A DNA stretch of 64,000 bases from JANQRX01 sp963663975 (GTDB lineage Bacteria > Pseudomonadota > Alphaproteobacteria > Rhizobiales > Kaistiaceae). Both the position numbers and the translations under genes were made by a program. The DNA lies in assembly GCA_963663975.2 (NCBI GenBank), contig CAXXRA010000015.1:372001-436000 (forward strand), given 5' to 3'. Shown here piece after piece: positions 1 to 9,161 of this stretch. Under the pieces are notes generated by a model. That model was given only the letters and a program-made list of their open reading frames with translations. It was not told the DNA's origin and made no database searches. The number at the start of each line of letters is the position of its first letter. Positions within the stretch are counted from its first letter, which is position 1.

Positions 1-1162
1 TTGGGCTGACCGGCACTCAATCGAAGCTGGGTGACGTGGTCTGGTCCAAGGCCGGCGACATCGATGGCGGCAACGCCAGCGATGCAACCACGCATGGCGG
101 TTTCGATGACGATCCCGCGACGATGGAGTCGATCGCGCGGCGCATACTGGATCGGCGAAATGGCGAGCCGGTGGCCCCCTTTCCACCTCTTTCACGAGAC
201 TTTCCCGGTGCTGATTTCTGGGAGGGTCAGGTCGACTTGCCGGAGGGGCTGGAGGAATTTTTCGCTTTTTCCGTGCCGCCGTCAGCCCCGCCGGAATTGG
301 CCGGCGCCGTGGGCCAACAGCCGGGGTCCCCCCCGCCCGCCGCCTCCGATGGAATTCGCCGCAGATTGGCGCTTTGCATAGGGATCGACAACTACCGCCA
401 CATCAGTGGCCTGAGCGGTTGCATCAACGACGCCAAGCTCTGGCAACGGACGCTCGCCGGACTCGGCTACCAAACGACGAGATTGGACGATCCGGAAGCC
501 GCAGCCATCCGCGACGCGGTCGGCCGAATGATTGCCGATGCGGGCGATGGGGACAGTCTTGTGCTCCAGTTTTCCGGGCACGGCACCCAGTTTGAGGACA
601 CTGACGGTGACGAAGCGCAGGGCGACACGCCGGGCCTCGACGAGTGCTTCTGCGCCGTCGATTGCGGCGCCGGAAGCGACGGCCTGGTGATCGACGACGA
701 GTTCAGGGCCATGTTCGCGAAACTGCCAGAAGGAGCTCACCTGACAAGTTTCTTCGATTGCTGCCATTCCGGCACGATGAACCGGGCTGCCCTGCGGCTC
801 CATCGCAGCCGGGCGGGGAGCGGCCGCAGGCCTCGCTTCGTGGCGCCGAATGCCGCCATGCGACAAGCTTACCAGGGACGTCTGGCTGCGACCCGCGCCT
901 TACGGGGGCCTTGCCTCCCGACTCCCGAGATGTTCAATTTTCCGCCTGCCGCTCCGATGAACTCGCCTATGAGAACAATGGTCAGGGGGACTTTACACGC
1001 CACGCCTGCGGCTTGCTCGCGGCGAGCGGATGGCCCGGGATTTCGAACTCCCAGTTTCGTGATCGGGGGATCGAGGCCTTTGGTCCAGCGACAATGCAGA
1101 ATCCGAATGTCCACTGCGCCGGCCCGTTCCTGAGCATGCGCTTTTTGCAACTTCGTGCATGA
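1..1162 (+). pseudogene. caspase-like (C14/metacaspase) protease, 5' end outside window, frameshifted
   Basis: The frame is open from the first base, so the start lies upstream. The segment before about base 160 has a Gly-Asp then Thr-His-Gly pattern resembling the acid/histidine end of an alpha/beta-hydrolase (inference only). A Pro-rich linker leads to a caspase-like domain starting LALCIGIDNY (about 364). The catalytic dyad is visible: His in FSGHGTQ (codon 579-581) and Cys in DCCHSGT (codon 762-764). Near a run of five G (904-908) one base is missing: the conserved sequel DVQFSACRSDELAYENNGQ is read in the next frame from 929 and ends at TGA 1160-1162. The uncorrected frame stops at 1133. 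It probably cleaves proteins in a cell-suicide or conflict role, paired with the next gene. The frameshift could be decay or a sequencing error. Confidence 0.72.
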
Positions 1163-3113
1163 GAACTGTTCCTTGGCTGGTCAGGCGCCAAGACCTACCG
1201 GACAGTCACACACCGTGAGCGCAGACGATCGGAATGATCATCGAGCTGAACGGTTCACCGAGTTCGGATCGCTCCAACCCGGTGAAGGTCAACACCACCG
1301 GATTGACCGTCGTGTCTTGAACGCGGCCAGAACCCGTTTGTTTGAGCCGGACGCCGACGATCCCGCTTCACGGCCGCTTGAAATTTTCGCTCTCGATCCC
1401 GCTGTTTCGAAGCTCGAGGGCGGTGTCGTCAGTCTGTCCGTGCCCTATGAGCCCCTGCAAGAAGGGCCGGTCGGCTCCGTCGTCGAGGTCTCCAATATCG
1501 ATGCCGAAGGCAACACGCTTGCCAAAGCGAATCTCGAGGATCCTGCCATTCTGATGCAGGGCGGTTACAAGGCATCGTTGTCGCGCCCCGAATTCCATCA
1601 GCAAATGGTTTACGCGGTGGCGATGCACACCTACGGGAACTTTTCAAAGGCGCTGGGTCGCAGCGTGTCCTGGGCGTTCGAGCCACCTTCAGATCCCGGC
1701 CAACCGAACCGCCTGCTCCTGAAACCGCACGGCGCGGAATCGGCCAATGCATGGTACGACGGTGCCGGCGGCGAGATCACATTCGGCTATTTCAAGCCGA
1801 AGGTATCGACGCCCGTTGTGCCCAAAGATTCGGGTCATCTGTTCACCTGCGTGTCCCACGACATCATTGCGCACGAAGTGAGCCATGCGCTGCTTGATGG
1901 GCTGAGGACCCATTTCGATCTCCCCACCCACCAGGAAACGCTCGCCTTTCACGAAGCATTCGCTGACCTCGTCGCCTTCCTGCAGCATTTTACTTTCGAC
2001 GATGTCGTGAGCGCCCAGCTTGGACGCGCCAAAGGCCAGCTCGAAAACGCATCCGAGCTTGTAAGCCTGGCGCGGAATTTTGGCCTCGGACTCGGTCTGC
2101 CCGGAGGAACACTTCGGACCGTCTGGGATTCTGCGGGAACCGACAGGGACGAGCAGGATCTGTTCGTTTTGAAGGATGATGTCACCGAGCCGCACGAACT
2201 TGGACAGGTTCTCATCTACGCCATCTTCGACGCGTTTCTGACCATCTACAATCGTAAGGCCAAGCGCTATATCAAGCTCTCGACCGGCGGCACCGGCGTG
2301 CTTCCAGAGGGCGATATTTCGCCGGTTCTGCAGGAATTCCTGGTCGAGGAAGTTCGTGAGCTGGCGCGTCAATTCCTGTCGATCTGCATTCGGGCAATCG
2401 ACTATTGTCCGCCGGTGGACGTCCGTTTCGGCGACTATCTCCGGGCGATGATAACCGCCGATCGCGACGCCGTATCGGACGACAAGTGGGCGTATCGGGA
2501 GGCGATCATTCGGGCCTTCGGCCGGCGCCAGATTTTTGGCGAAGGCACCGCATCGATGACCGAGGATGCTCTGGCATGGAATGGTCCACGGATCCCCGTC
2601 TCCGCGCAGGAGGGGCTGAGCTTCGGCAGGATGCGGTTTGACGCCGATCCCGGCAGGCCGGCGAGCCCGGATGACATGCGAGCTCATGCCGGCCTCATTG
2701 GTCGATTGATATCCCGACCGGAACTGGCCGATGAATTCGGCCTCGTCGCTCCCGGCTCGGAAAAATTCGCACGTGGAAAATACGATTTGCCGGTGGTGAC
2801 GTCGGTCCGATCGATGCGGCGTATCGGCCCGGATCAGGAAGTCGCCTTCGATACGGTTGCGGAGGTGTTCCAGAGTCGCAGGATCGGGCAGCGCGGCAGC
2901 GAGATGACGTTCTACGGCGGCTCTTCCATTATTTTCGGTCCACGCGGCAATGTGCGCTACGTTATCAACAAGCGGGTGGACAACGACGCCCGCGCCGTCG
3001 AGCAGGCGAAATTCGCTCGCAGCAAAGTCGGCCGCCGGTTCTGGACCAAGGGTCTTCCCGACAAGAATGCGTTGAAAAAACTCTGTGTTGCCGTCTCGCA
3101 ACCGAACGGTTGA
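1155..3113 (+). CDS. M4/thermolysin-like zinc metallopeptidase (HExxH)
   Basis: A 652-residue protein counted from GTG 1155; a second GTG at 1215 (VSADDRND) is an equally possible start and no clear ribosome site decides. The zinc motif HEVSH is at about residues 240-244, followed some 30 residues later by HEAFAD, which fits the third-ligand ExxxD motif of thermolysin-type gluzincins. No signal peptide or membrane segment is evident, so it is probably cytoplasmic. The large C-terminal half is not a domain I recognise. It directly follows, or overlaps by a few bases, the caspase-like gene on the same strand, so the two proteases are probably one operon. The partner protease and nearby TIR genes suggest a conflict or programmed-death role, which is inference. 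Confidence 0.7.
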   Translation: MHENCSLAGQAPRPTGQSHTVSADDRNDHRAERFTEFGSLQPGEGQHHRIDRRVLNAARTRLFEPDADDPASRPLEIFALDPAVSKLEGGVVSLSVPYEPLQEGPVGSVVEVSNIDAEGNTLAKANLEDPAILMQGGYKASLSRPEFHQQMVYAVAMHTYGNFSKALGRSVSWAFEPPSDPGQPNRLLLKPHGAESANAWYDGAGGEITFGYFKPKVSTPVVPKDSGHLFTCVSHDIIAHEVSHALLDGLRTHFDLPTHQETLAFHEAFADLVAFLQHFTFDDVVSAQLGRAKGQLENASELVSLARNFGLGLGLPGGTLRTVWDSAGTDRDEQDLFVLKDDVTEPHELGQVLIYAIFDAFLTIYNRKAKRYIKLSTGGTGVLPEGDISPVLQEFLVEEVRELARQFLSICIRAIDYCPPVDVRFGDYLRAMITADRDAVSDDKWAYREAIIRAFGRRQIFGEGTASMTEDALAWNGPRIPVSAQEGLSFGRMRFDADPGRPASPDDMRAHAGLIGRLISRPELADEFGLVAPGSEKFARGKYDLPVVTSVRSMRRIGPDQEVAFDTVAEVFQSRRIGQRGSEMTFYGGSSIIFGPRGNVRYVINKRVDNDARAVEQAKFARSKVGRRFWTKGLPDKNALKKLCVAVSQPNG

Positions 3114-3201
3114 GGGCGACCGGACGTTAAGGATTTTTTGTGTTTTTTGGCGACCGCGCCCCTCGGCCGAACCGACCGCCAGCATCCGGCCAGGTCAACC
3201 A

Positions 3202-4122
3202 CTACCGGCTTGCCACCCGCTCGCGGTGCCAGGCGTAGAGGCCGGCAGCCACGATCACGACGGCGCCGATAGCAGCCTTCGCGTCCGGAAGCTCGGCAAA
3301 CAGCAACCAGCCGTAAAATGTCACCCACACCAGGGCGGTGTAGTTGTAGGGCGCCAGCAGGGACGCGCTGGCGTGGCGAAAGGCATGGATAAGCGCACTA
3401 TGCGCCAGGCCGCCTAGCACACCCATGACAAGCATCAGCCCCCAGGCGGCAAGTGACGGCGGGCGCCAGAAAAACGGCACCGCCAGGCTGATCAGGGCCG
3501 TGCCCACCAAGGCGGTGTAGAACAGTGTCGACCACGGATCATCGTCGCGCACATGCCGGGTCATGATCATGCCGATCGCCCAGAACATGGCCGCCGCGAT
3601 CGCGAACAAGGTACCGGTTTCGAAGACCTCGCCGGTGGGCCAGACCAGTGCCAGCATGCCGCCAAAGCCCACCACGACGGCGATCCAGCGGTGAGGCCCG
3701 ACCTGCTCACCGAGAAAGCGCCAGCTCAACGCGACGATCATCAGCGGCGCCACGAAGGCAACCGCCACCGCATCGGCCAGCGGCATCAGCCCGAAGGCCA
3801 GGATTATGCAAACGGCCGAGGCGGTGAGCGAGGCGGCGCGCACAATCTGTGCCACTGGCCGGGTCGTGCGAACCATGCGCTTGAGCCGCGCCGGCCCGGC
3901 CAGCAGAACCATCGGAGCGAGGTGGAAGGCATAACGCGCCCAGGCGACCTGAATGCCGGAAAAATCGGCGGTCAAATGCTTGGAAACGGCATCGACGGCG
4001 CTCAAAAACGCCATGCTCAAGACCATGAGCAGGATGCCGACGGCCAGGTTGTCGCCATCGCCGACCGTGCCCGATCTCCGTCCGGTCATTCTTGCGACCC
4101 CCAAGCCCGTCATCGGCTTCAC
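3202..4122 (-). CDS. EamA/DMT-family transporter
   Basis: A 306-residue hydrophobic protein with about ten predicted membrane helices in two five-helix halves, the layout of drug/metabolite (RhaT/EamA) exporters. The N-terminal half carries AVDAVSKHL and WARYAFH in the first two helices, matching the family; the second half starts near GTLFAIAAAMFWAIG. Length is normal for the family. The substrate cannot be told. It lies convergent to the metallopeptidase gene, with about 85 bases between the stops, and is likely a separate transcription unit. Confidence 0.88.
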   Translation of the reverse strand: MKPMTGLGVARMTGRRSGTVGDGDNLAVGILLMVLSMAFLSAVDAVSKHLTADFSGIQVAWARYAFHLAPMVLLAGPARLKRMVRTTRPVAQIVRAASLTASAVCIILAFGLMPLADAVAVAFVAPLMIVALSWRFLGEQVGPHRWIAVVVGFGGMLALVWPTGEVFETGTLFAIAAAMFWAIGMIMTRHVRDDDPWSTLFYTALVGTALISLAVPFFWRPPSLAAWGLMLVMGVLGGLAHSALIHAFRHASASLLAPYNYTALVWVTFYGWLLFAELPDAKAAIGAVVIVAAGLYAWHRERVASR

Positions 4123-4191
4123 CGGGCCGAGGCGTCATACAGGTCTGAAATACTCGAAGCCAGCGATTGCAGACGACCCGCCGGAGGCAGC

Positions 4192-4404
4192 GGCACCATC
4201 GATCTGTGGTTTCCGCTGATCCTGGCGCCGAGGGACGCCACCAAGACCGTGACGCTCGGCGCGCAGCAATTCATCGGTCAGATCATCACCGACTGGAACG
4301 CCATTCTGGCCGCCCTGGCCCTGGCGATCGTGCCGGTCCTGATCCTCTACATCCTGTTCTCGCGCCAACTGATCGCCGGGCTGACCGCGGGGGCGGTGAA
4401 GTAA
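4192..4404 (+). pseudogene. C-terminal remnant of a sugar ABC transporter permease (MalG type)
   Basis: Only about 70 codons remain. They read TIDLWFPLIL, then a helix (AALALAIVPVLILYILF), and end in SRQLIAGLTAGAVK before TAA at 4402-4404. That ending is characteristic of carbohydrate ABC permeases of the MalG type (CUT1 family). No start codon or upstream domain is present. The next bases on the opposite strand hold a murQ-like tail, so this is probably the wreck of an amino-sugar uptake locus related to the intact murQ-nagA locus at 12978-17021. Confidence 0.6.
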
Positions 4405-4413
4405 GCTGTCGAC

Positions 4414-4488
4414 TCAGCCGTCCTGACCGCCTCGCAGGCCAAGGGCGTCGTCGAGGTGCCCGGCGGCGGCCGCAAGCAGGGCGCCACG
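4414..4488 (-). pseudogene. remnant of a murQ-like 3' end
   Basis: On the minus strand the last 23 codons read ALLAAAAGHLDDALGLRGG and a few more residues before TGA. This aligns with the end of the complete MurQ at 12978 (ALLEASDGHLDVALGMLRGG). Nothing upstream of this stretch resembles MurQ, so it is a short relic. Its tail-to-tail position next to the ABC permease relic supports a deleted amino-sugar locus. Confidence 0.45.
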
Positions 4489-4699
4489 GCGTGCTGGTGG
4501 CCGTCGATACCACACGTGTGTCTCGCAGCAACGCCGGAAAAGGCAGCAATTTTCGCGCCATTGCGGGAGTCATATGGGGAATCCCGGGTAATTCCGATCC
4601 CGGTGTTTCTCGCGCCAGATCAAGCACACTTGTCGTGTCCCAATGTGCACGCCTAAGATGTTAGGCGACGGACGCCTTTCCTGGTCAGGAGTGTGCTGA

Positions 4700-5116
4700 T
4701 TGCGAATATTTCTGAGCTATCACACGCCGGATGAGGGCTTGGCGCGAGGTCTGAAGACCGCGATTGAGGCCCGTGACGAGGGTATCGAGATATTCTTCGC
4801 ACCGGAGGGGCTCAGGGCGGGGAGTTTCTGGGTGCTGAAACTCGCCGAGGAAATCGAAGAGGCTGACGCATTCCTCCTTCTTTTGGGAGAGCGGACCGGC
4901 GACTGGCAGCTCCTGGAGTACTACGAAGCGCTTGACCGGCGGATGAGGGAGGAAGCGTTCCCTGTGGTCCCGGTGATTGTCGCCAAACGCCCGCCGGTCG
5001 TGCTGTTCCTGAATCAGGTGCATTGGATTGCGGCAACGGTGCCGACCGCTGAACCGCACGTGACGAAAGTTATCGTGGCTTGGCCACGGAAATCTCGGGT
5101 TAGACGGTCAAGTTGA
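4700..5116 (+). CDS. TIR-domain protein
   Basis: A 138-residue protein consisting of one TIR domain. It starts at TTG 4700 with an AGGAG ribosome site 8 bases upstream. The beta-A strand is RIFLSYHTPDE; the later WQLLEYYEA segment (about residues 69-77) supplies a Glu at about 73 in the place of the catalytic Glu of NAD-cleaving TIR domains. No other domain is attached. Its stop overlaps the ATG of the TIR-STAND-WD40 gene by one base (TGATG), so the two are translationally coupled. It is probably an NADase effector or an adaptor for the neighbour; enzymatic activity is inferred from the family. Confidence 0.78.
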   Translation: MRIFLSYHTPDEGLARGLKTAIEARDEGIEIFFAPEGLRAGSFWVLKLAEEIEEADAFLLLLGERTGDWQLLEYYEALDRRMREEAFPVVPVIVAKRPPVVLFLNQVHWIAATVPTAEPHVTKVIVAWPRKSRVRRSS

Positions 5117-8100
5117 TGGCTGACATCTTCCTAAGCCACAGCGGAGCCGACAGCGACGCTGCCGACCAGATCAATTCCTGGCTCGAGCGGGACCGCGAAA
5201 GCTGGTCCGTCTTTCTCGACAAGCATCCCCGTGATGGCATCCTTGCGGGCCAGGGCTGGCAGGATCGTCTGCGGAACGAGTTGCAAAGCTGCCGCGTGGT
5301 GCTTGCCATCATCACGCCGGATTGGCTGGCCTCGCGCTGGTGCTTCACCGAAGCCGTCACCGCCACCTTTCGCGGCAAGGATTTTGTGGGCGTTCTGCCA
5401 GGAGACCTTCCCGATGGCGCCCTTGATGTAGCCCCACCGATTGTTCACGAACGCCAACGACAACCGATCGATCTCGCCACCGGCGCTGGTTGGGAGGAGC
5501 TTCTCCACGCACTCGACCGATCCGGTCTTGATCCGAGCCAATGGTTCTCGATCCCCGCTGGTGTCGGCCCCTATCCAGGCTTTGTGGCATTCGAGGCAAG
5601 GGACGCCGGGGTCTTCTTCGGCCGCGGCCACGAGATCACCGAGTATCTCGACGCGCTGAATCTGCTCAAGTTGCCCAATCGCGCCCAGGCACTCGTCATC
5701 TCGGGCAGCTCGGGAAGCGGCAAATCCTCGCTGCTCAAGGCCGGTCTAATCCCACGTTTGCGCCAGCAGCCGGACTGGCTGATCATTCCACCCTTCGACC
5801 TCAGCCGTGAGCCCATCCACGCGCTATTTTCGGCGCTGAGAGCGGCTGCCCAGGCGACGGGGGCCGACATCGACCTGCCCCTAAAGCCACCGCAGACGGT
5901 CGGGGACCTGACCGAGCATCTGCAGGACAGCCTCCGCGCCATCGAGGAGAAGACGAACGCCTGGCTCCTGTTGGCACTAGATCAGGCCGAAGTCCTACTC
6001 GCGAGTTCGCAGGATGGAGACGAAACCGACGCATCCCGCCTGCTTGCCGCCGTCGGCCAGTTGCTTGCAACGCGCACACGCAAGCTGGTCGCCGTGCTCA
6101 CTATTCGCACTGAGTTTATGCCGGCACTCGAACGCGCTTTGCCGAGCGAGGTCCGGCTCCACGACCTGCCCCTGCATTCAATAACAGCGTTGTCCGCAAT
6201 CATCGAAAAGCCGGCAGCTCGGTTCGGCATCGAGCTCGAGGAGGGGCTCACCGGCCACATGGTCGAGGACACGCGAGGCGCCGACGCCCTTCCGCTACTC
6301 GCGTACACGCTTCGTGAGCTCAATGAGAACTACGGCGCCGACAATCATCTCACCGTGGCCGAATATGAACAGCTCGGCGGCGTCGAGGGCGCGATCGAAA
6401 AGAAGCTGCATCAGGCGTTCTCGGATCCCAAACCAACTAGCGAGGAGCTTTCCGCCTTTCGTCGCGTCTTCGTTCGACATTTCGTGAGGGTCGACGAAAG
6501 TGCCGTCGAAGGTGAGCGCTATCTTCGTGCGGCCGTCGCACGTGACGCCTTGCCCGATGGCGCCAGCCGGCTCGTCGATCGCCTGCAGGAGGCACGCCTG
6601 CTGGTCAGCGGCGATGACGACACGATCGGCATTGCGCACGAACGCCTCATCATGGACTGGACCGATGTGCCGCTGCAGACTTGGCTGGCTGAGGATAGGG
6701 ATGACCGCAAACTCATCGACAACCTGAATTCGTTTCTGGCCGCTCATCGGGACGGTGGCCCGCTTCTCAGCGAGAAGCCGCTGCTTGACGCCAAGGATTT
6801 CCTTGAACGCGATCGCGGGCTCAAGGAGGATGAGCCGGAACTTGCACAATTCATCGAAGATTCTGTGTTGGCGGAGCAGTCCCGCCGGCGCAGACAGAAG
6901 TGGCAGTTCCAAGGGGCAGCCGCGGCGTCACTCGTGTTTCTTGCCATCGCGATCGTGGCCGTTTGGTTCATCTTCGTTGCCACTGCCGAACGAGACCGCG
7001 CCCTGGAAAACGAGTCGCGATTTCTGGCTGCCCAGGCCGAAGCGGAATTAGAAGCGGGTCGACCAGTCGTCGCCGTATTGTTGGCGTTGCACGCGGTGCC
7101 TGATCTTGGCTGGAATAATCGGCCGCTGGTTTCAGAGGCGCAAAACTTCCTGTGGCATGCGACCAGAGAGAGCCGGCAGCGTCTCGAGCTGAAAGGCCAT
7201 GAGGGTGAGGTCTGGTCCGCCGCCTTTAGCCCGGACGACGCCCGCATCGTCTCGGCGGGGTCTGACCGCACGGTTCGGGTCTGGGCTGCCGATGGCAGTG
7301 GCGAGCCGCTTGTGCTGAAAGGCCACGAGGGTAGGGTCACCTCCGCCGCCTTCAGCCCGGACGGCGCCCGCATCGTCTCGGCGGGGATTGACGGCACGGT
7401 GCGGATCTGGGCCGCCGATGGTAGTGGCGAGCCGCTTGTGCTGAAAGGCCATGAGGATTGGGTCCGGTCCGCCGCCTTCAGCCCAGACGGCGCCCGTATC
7501 GTCTCGGCGAGCGATGACGGCACGGTGCGGGTCTGGGCGGCCGATGGCAGCGGCGAGCCGCTGGTGCTGAAAGGCCATGAGGGTGGGGTCAACTCCGCCG
7601 CCTTCAGCCCGGACGGCGCCCGCATCGTCTCGGCGAGCGGTGCCGGCAAGGTGCGGGTCTGGGCCGCCGATGGCAGCGGCGAGCCGCTGGTGCTGAAAGG
7701 CCATGAGGGCATTGTCTACTCCGCCGCCTTTAGCCCGGACGACGCCCGCATCGTCTCGGCGGGGTCTGACCGCACGGTTCGGGTCTGGGCCGCCGATGGC
7801 AGTGGCGAGCCGCTTGTGCTGAAAGGCCATGAGGATTGGGTCCGGTCCGCCGCCTTCAGCCCGGACGGCGCCCGCATCGTCTCGGCGGGGGTTGACGGCA
7901 CGGTGCGGGTCTGGGCCGCCGACGGCAGCGGCGAGCCGCTGGTGCTGAAAGGCCATGAGGATTGGGTCTGGTCCGCCGCCTTCAGCCCAGACGGCGCCCG
8001 TATCGTCTCGGCGAGCGATGACGGCACGGTGCGGGTCTGGGCGGCCGATGGCAGCGGCGAGCCGCTGGTGCTGAAAGGCCATGAGGGCATTGTCTACTCC

Positions 8101-9075
8101 GCCGCCTTTAGCCCGGACGGCGCCCGCATCGTCTCGGCGGGGTCAGACCGCACGGTTCGGGTCTGGGCCGCCGATGGCAGCGGCGAGCCGCTGGTGCTGA
8201 AAGGCCATGAGGATTCGGTCCGGGCTGCCGCCTTCAGCCCGGACGGCGCCCGCATCGTCTCGGCGGGGGAGGATGGCACCGTGCGGGTCTGGACCGCCGA
8301 TGGCAGTGGCGAGGCGCTGGTGCTGAAAGGCCATGAGGGTGGGGTCAACTCCGCCGCCTTCAGCCCGGGCGGTGCCCGCATCGTCTCGGCGGGCGAGGAC
8401 GACACGGTGCGGGTCTGGGCGGCCGACGGCAGCGCCGAGCCGCTGGTGCTGATAGGCCATGAGGAATGGGTGGCCTCCGCCGCCTTCAGCCCGGACGGCG
8501 CCCGTATCGTCTCGGCGGGCGGGGACGACACGGTGCGGGTCTGGGCGGCCAAGACCAGCGGCGAGCCGCTGGTGCTGAAAGGCCATGAGAGTAGGGTCAA
8601 CTCCGCTGCCTTCAGCCCGGACGGCGCCCGCATCGTCTCGGCGAGTGGTGACGGCACGGTGCGAGTCTGGGCGGCCGATGGCAGTGGCGAGCCGCTGGTG
8701 CTGAAAGGCCATGAGGTTGGGCTCAATTCCTCTGCCTTCAGCCCTGACGGCGCCCACATCGCCTCGGCGGATTTTAACGGCGCGGTGCGGGTCTGGGCAG
8801 CCGACGGCAGCGGCGAGCCGCTGGTGCTGAAAGGCCATAAGGATTGGGCCACTTCCGCCGCCTTCAGCCCGGACGGTGCCCGCATCGTCTCGGCGAGTCT
8901 TGATGGCACGGTCCGGGTGTGGGCGACCGATCTCAAGGGTCTGATTGAACGGGCCGTCTCGTTCCTCCCCCGTTGTCTGACCGCGAAGGAGCGCAGCGAC
9001 TTTTTCCTGGAGCCGGAGGATCCGCCCTGGTGCGACCGGTTCAAGAAACAGGCGTCGCCAGATCAACCTCAGTGA
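5116..9075 (+). CDS. TIR-nSTAND-WD40 NLR-like sensor/effector
   Basis: A 1319-residue protein from ATG 5116. Residues about 1-140 are a TIR domain (IFLSHSGADSD, then SRWCFTE with candidate catalytic Glu 79). PYPGFVAFE and FFGRG (about 152-171) begin an nSTAND1 NTPase with Walker A GSSGSGKSS (about 197-205). A hydrophobic helix lies near 600-622. From about residue 690 to 1277 there are 14 WD40 repeats of exactly 42 residues, enough for two seven-bladed propellers. This is NLR-like architecture: WD40 ligand sensing, STAND oligomerisation and TIR NAD cleavage leading to cell death, probably against phage (role inferred). It is coupled to the upstream TIR gene; the SLATT-like gene behind it is convergent. 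Confidence 0.87.
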   Translation: MADIFLSHSGADSDAADQINSWLERDRESWSVFLDKHPRDGILAGQGWQDRLRNELQSCRVVLAIITPDWLASRWCFTEAVTATFRGKDFVGVLPGDLPDGALDVAPPIVHERQRQPIDLATGAGWEELLHALDRSGLDPSQWFSIPAGVGPYPGFVAFEARDAGVFFGRGHEITEYLDALNLLKLPNRAQALVISGSSGSGKSSLLKAGLIPRLRQQPDWLIIPPFDLSREPIHALFSALRAAAQATGADIDLPLKPPQTVGDLTEHLQDSLRAIEEKTNAWLLLALDQAEVLLASSQDGDETDASRLLAAVGQLLATRTRKLVAVLTIRTEFMPALERALPSEVRLHDLPLHSITALSAIIEKPAARFGIELEEGLTGHMVEDTRGADALPLLAYTLRELNENYGADNHLTVAEYEQLGGVEGAIEKKLHQAFSDPKPTSEELSAFRRVFVRHFVRVDESAVEGERYLRAAVARDALPDGASRLVDRLQEARLLVSGDDDTIGIAHERLIMDWTDVPLQTWLAEDRDDRKLIDNLNSFLAAHRDGGPLLSEKPLLDAKDFLERDRGLKEDEPELAQFIEDSVLAEQSRRRRQKWQFQGAAAASLVFLAIAIVAVWFIFVATAERDRALENESRFLAAQAEAELEAGRPVVAVLLALHAVPDLGWNNRPLVSEAQNFLWHATRESRQRLELKGHEGEVWSAAFSPDDARIVSAGSDRTVRVWAADGSGEPLVLKGHEGRVTSAAFSPDGARIVSAGIDGTVRIWAADGSGEPLVLKGHEDWVRSAAFSPDGARIVSASDDGTVRVWAADGSGEPLVLKGHEGGVNSAAFSPDGARIVSASGAGKVRVWAADGSGEPLVLKGHEGIVYSAAFSPDDARIVSAGSDRTVRVWAADGSGEPLVLKGHEDWVRSAAFSPDGARIVSAGVDGTVRVWAADGSGEPLVLKGHEDWVWSAAFSPDGARIVSASDDGTVRVWAADGSGEPLVLKGHEGIVYSAAFSPDGARIVSAGSDRTVRVWAADGSGEPLVLKGHEDSVRAAAFSPDGARIVSAGEDGTVRVWTADGSGEALVLKGHEGGVNSAAFSPGGARIVSAGEDDTVRVWAADGSAEPLVLIGHEEWVASAAFSPDGARIVSAGGDDTVRVWAAKTSGEPLVLKGHESRVNSAAFSPDGARIVSASGDGTVRVWAADGSGEPLVLKGHEVGLNSSAFSPDGAHIASADFNGAVRVWAADGSGEPLVLKGHKDWATSAAFSPDGARIVSASLDGTVRVWATDLKGLIERAVSFLPRCLTAKERSDFFLEPEDPPWCDRFKKQASPDQPQ
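7183..8946 (+). repeat. 14 tandem 126-bp units encoding WD40 repeats
   Basis: Each unit encodes LVLKGHExxVxSAAFSPDGARIVSA followed by xxDGTVRVWAADGSGEP, with no length variation across 14 units. Most of each unit is identical even at the DNA level. Changes concentrate at the residues after GHE and just before the DGTVRVW strand. This indicates recent amplification and homogenisation. Confidence 0.95.
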
Positions 9076-9161
9076 TCGGATTTCGACGAAAACTCGGGGC
9101 AAGAATTCGCAAGGCAGATCAATCAGATAGGAGGAGTGCATCAATAGGTGCTGGTCGCATT

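Noticed and set aside
1689..3185. Long open frame on the minus strand opposite the metallopeptidase gene
   Set aside because: No family motifs; it mirrors the codon pattern of the plus-strand gene, which has a clear zinc site.
3553..4404. 283-codon plus-strand ORF
   Set aside because: Only its last 70 codons (ABC permease remnant) are protein-like; the rest is antisense to the EamA gene.
7183..8946. Regularly spaced repeats as a CRISPR array
   Set aside because: Units are contiguous, coding, 126 bp long and without unique spacers. No CRISPR array or cas gene is seen in the window.
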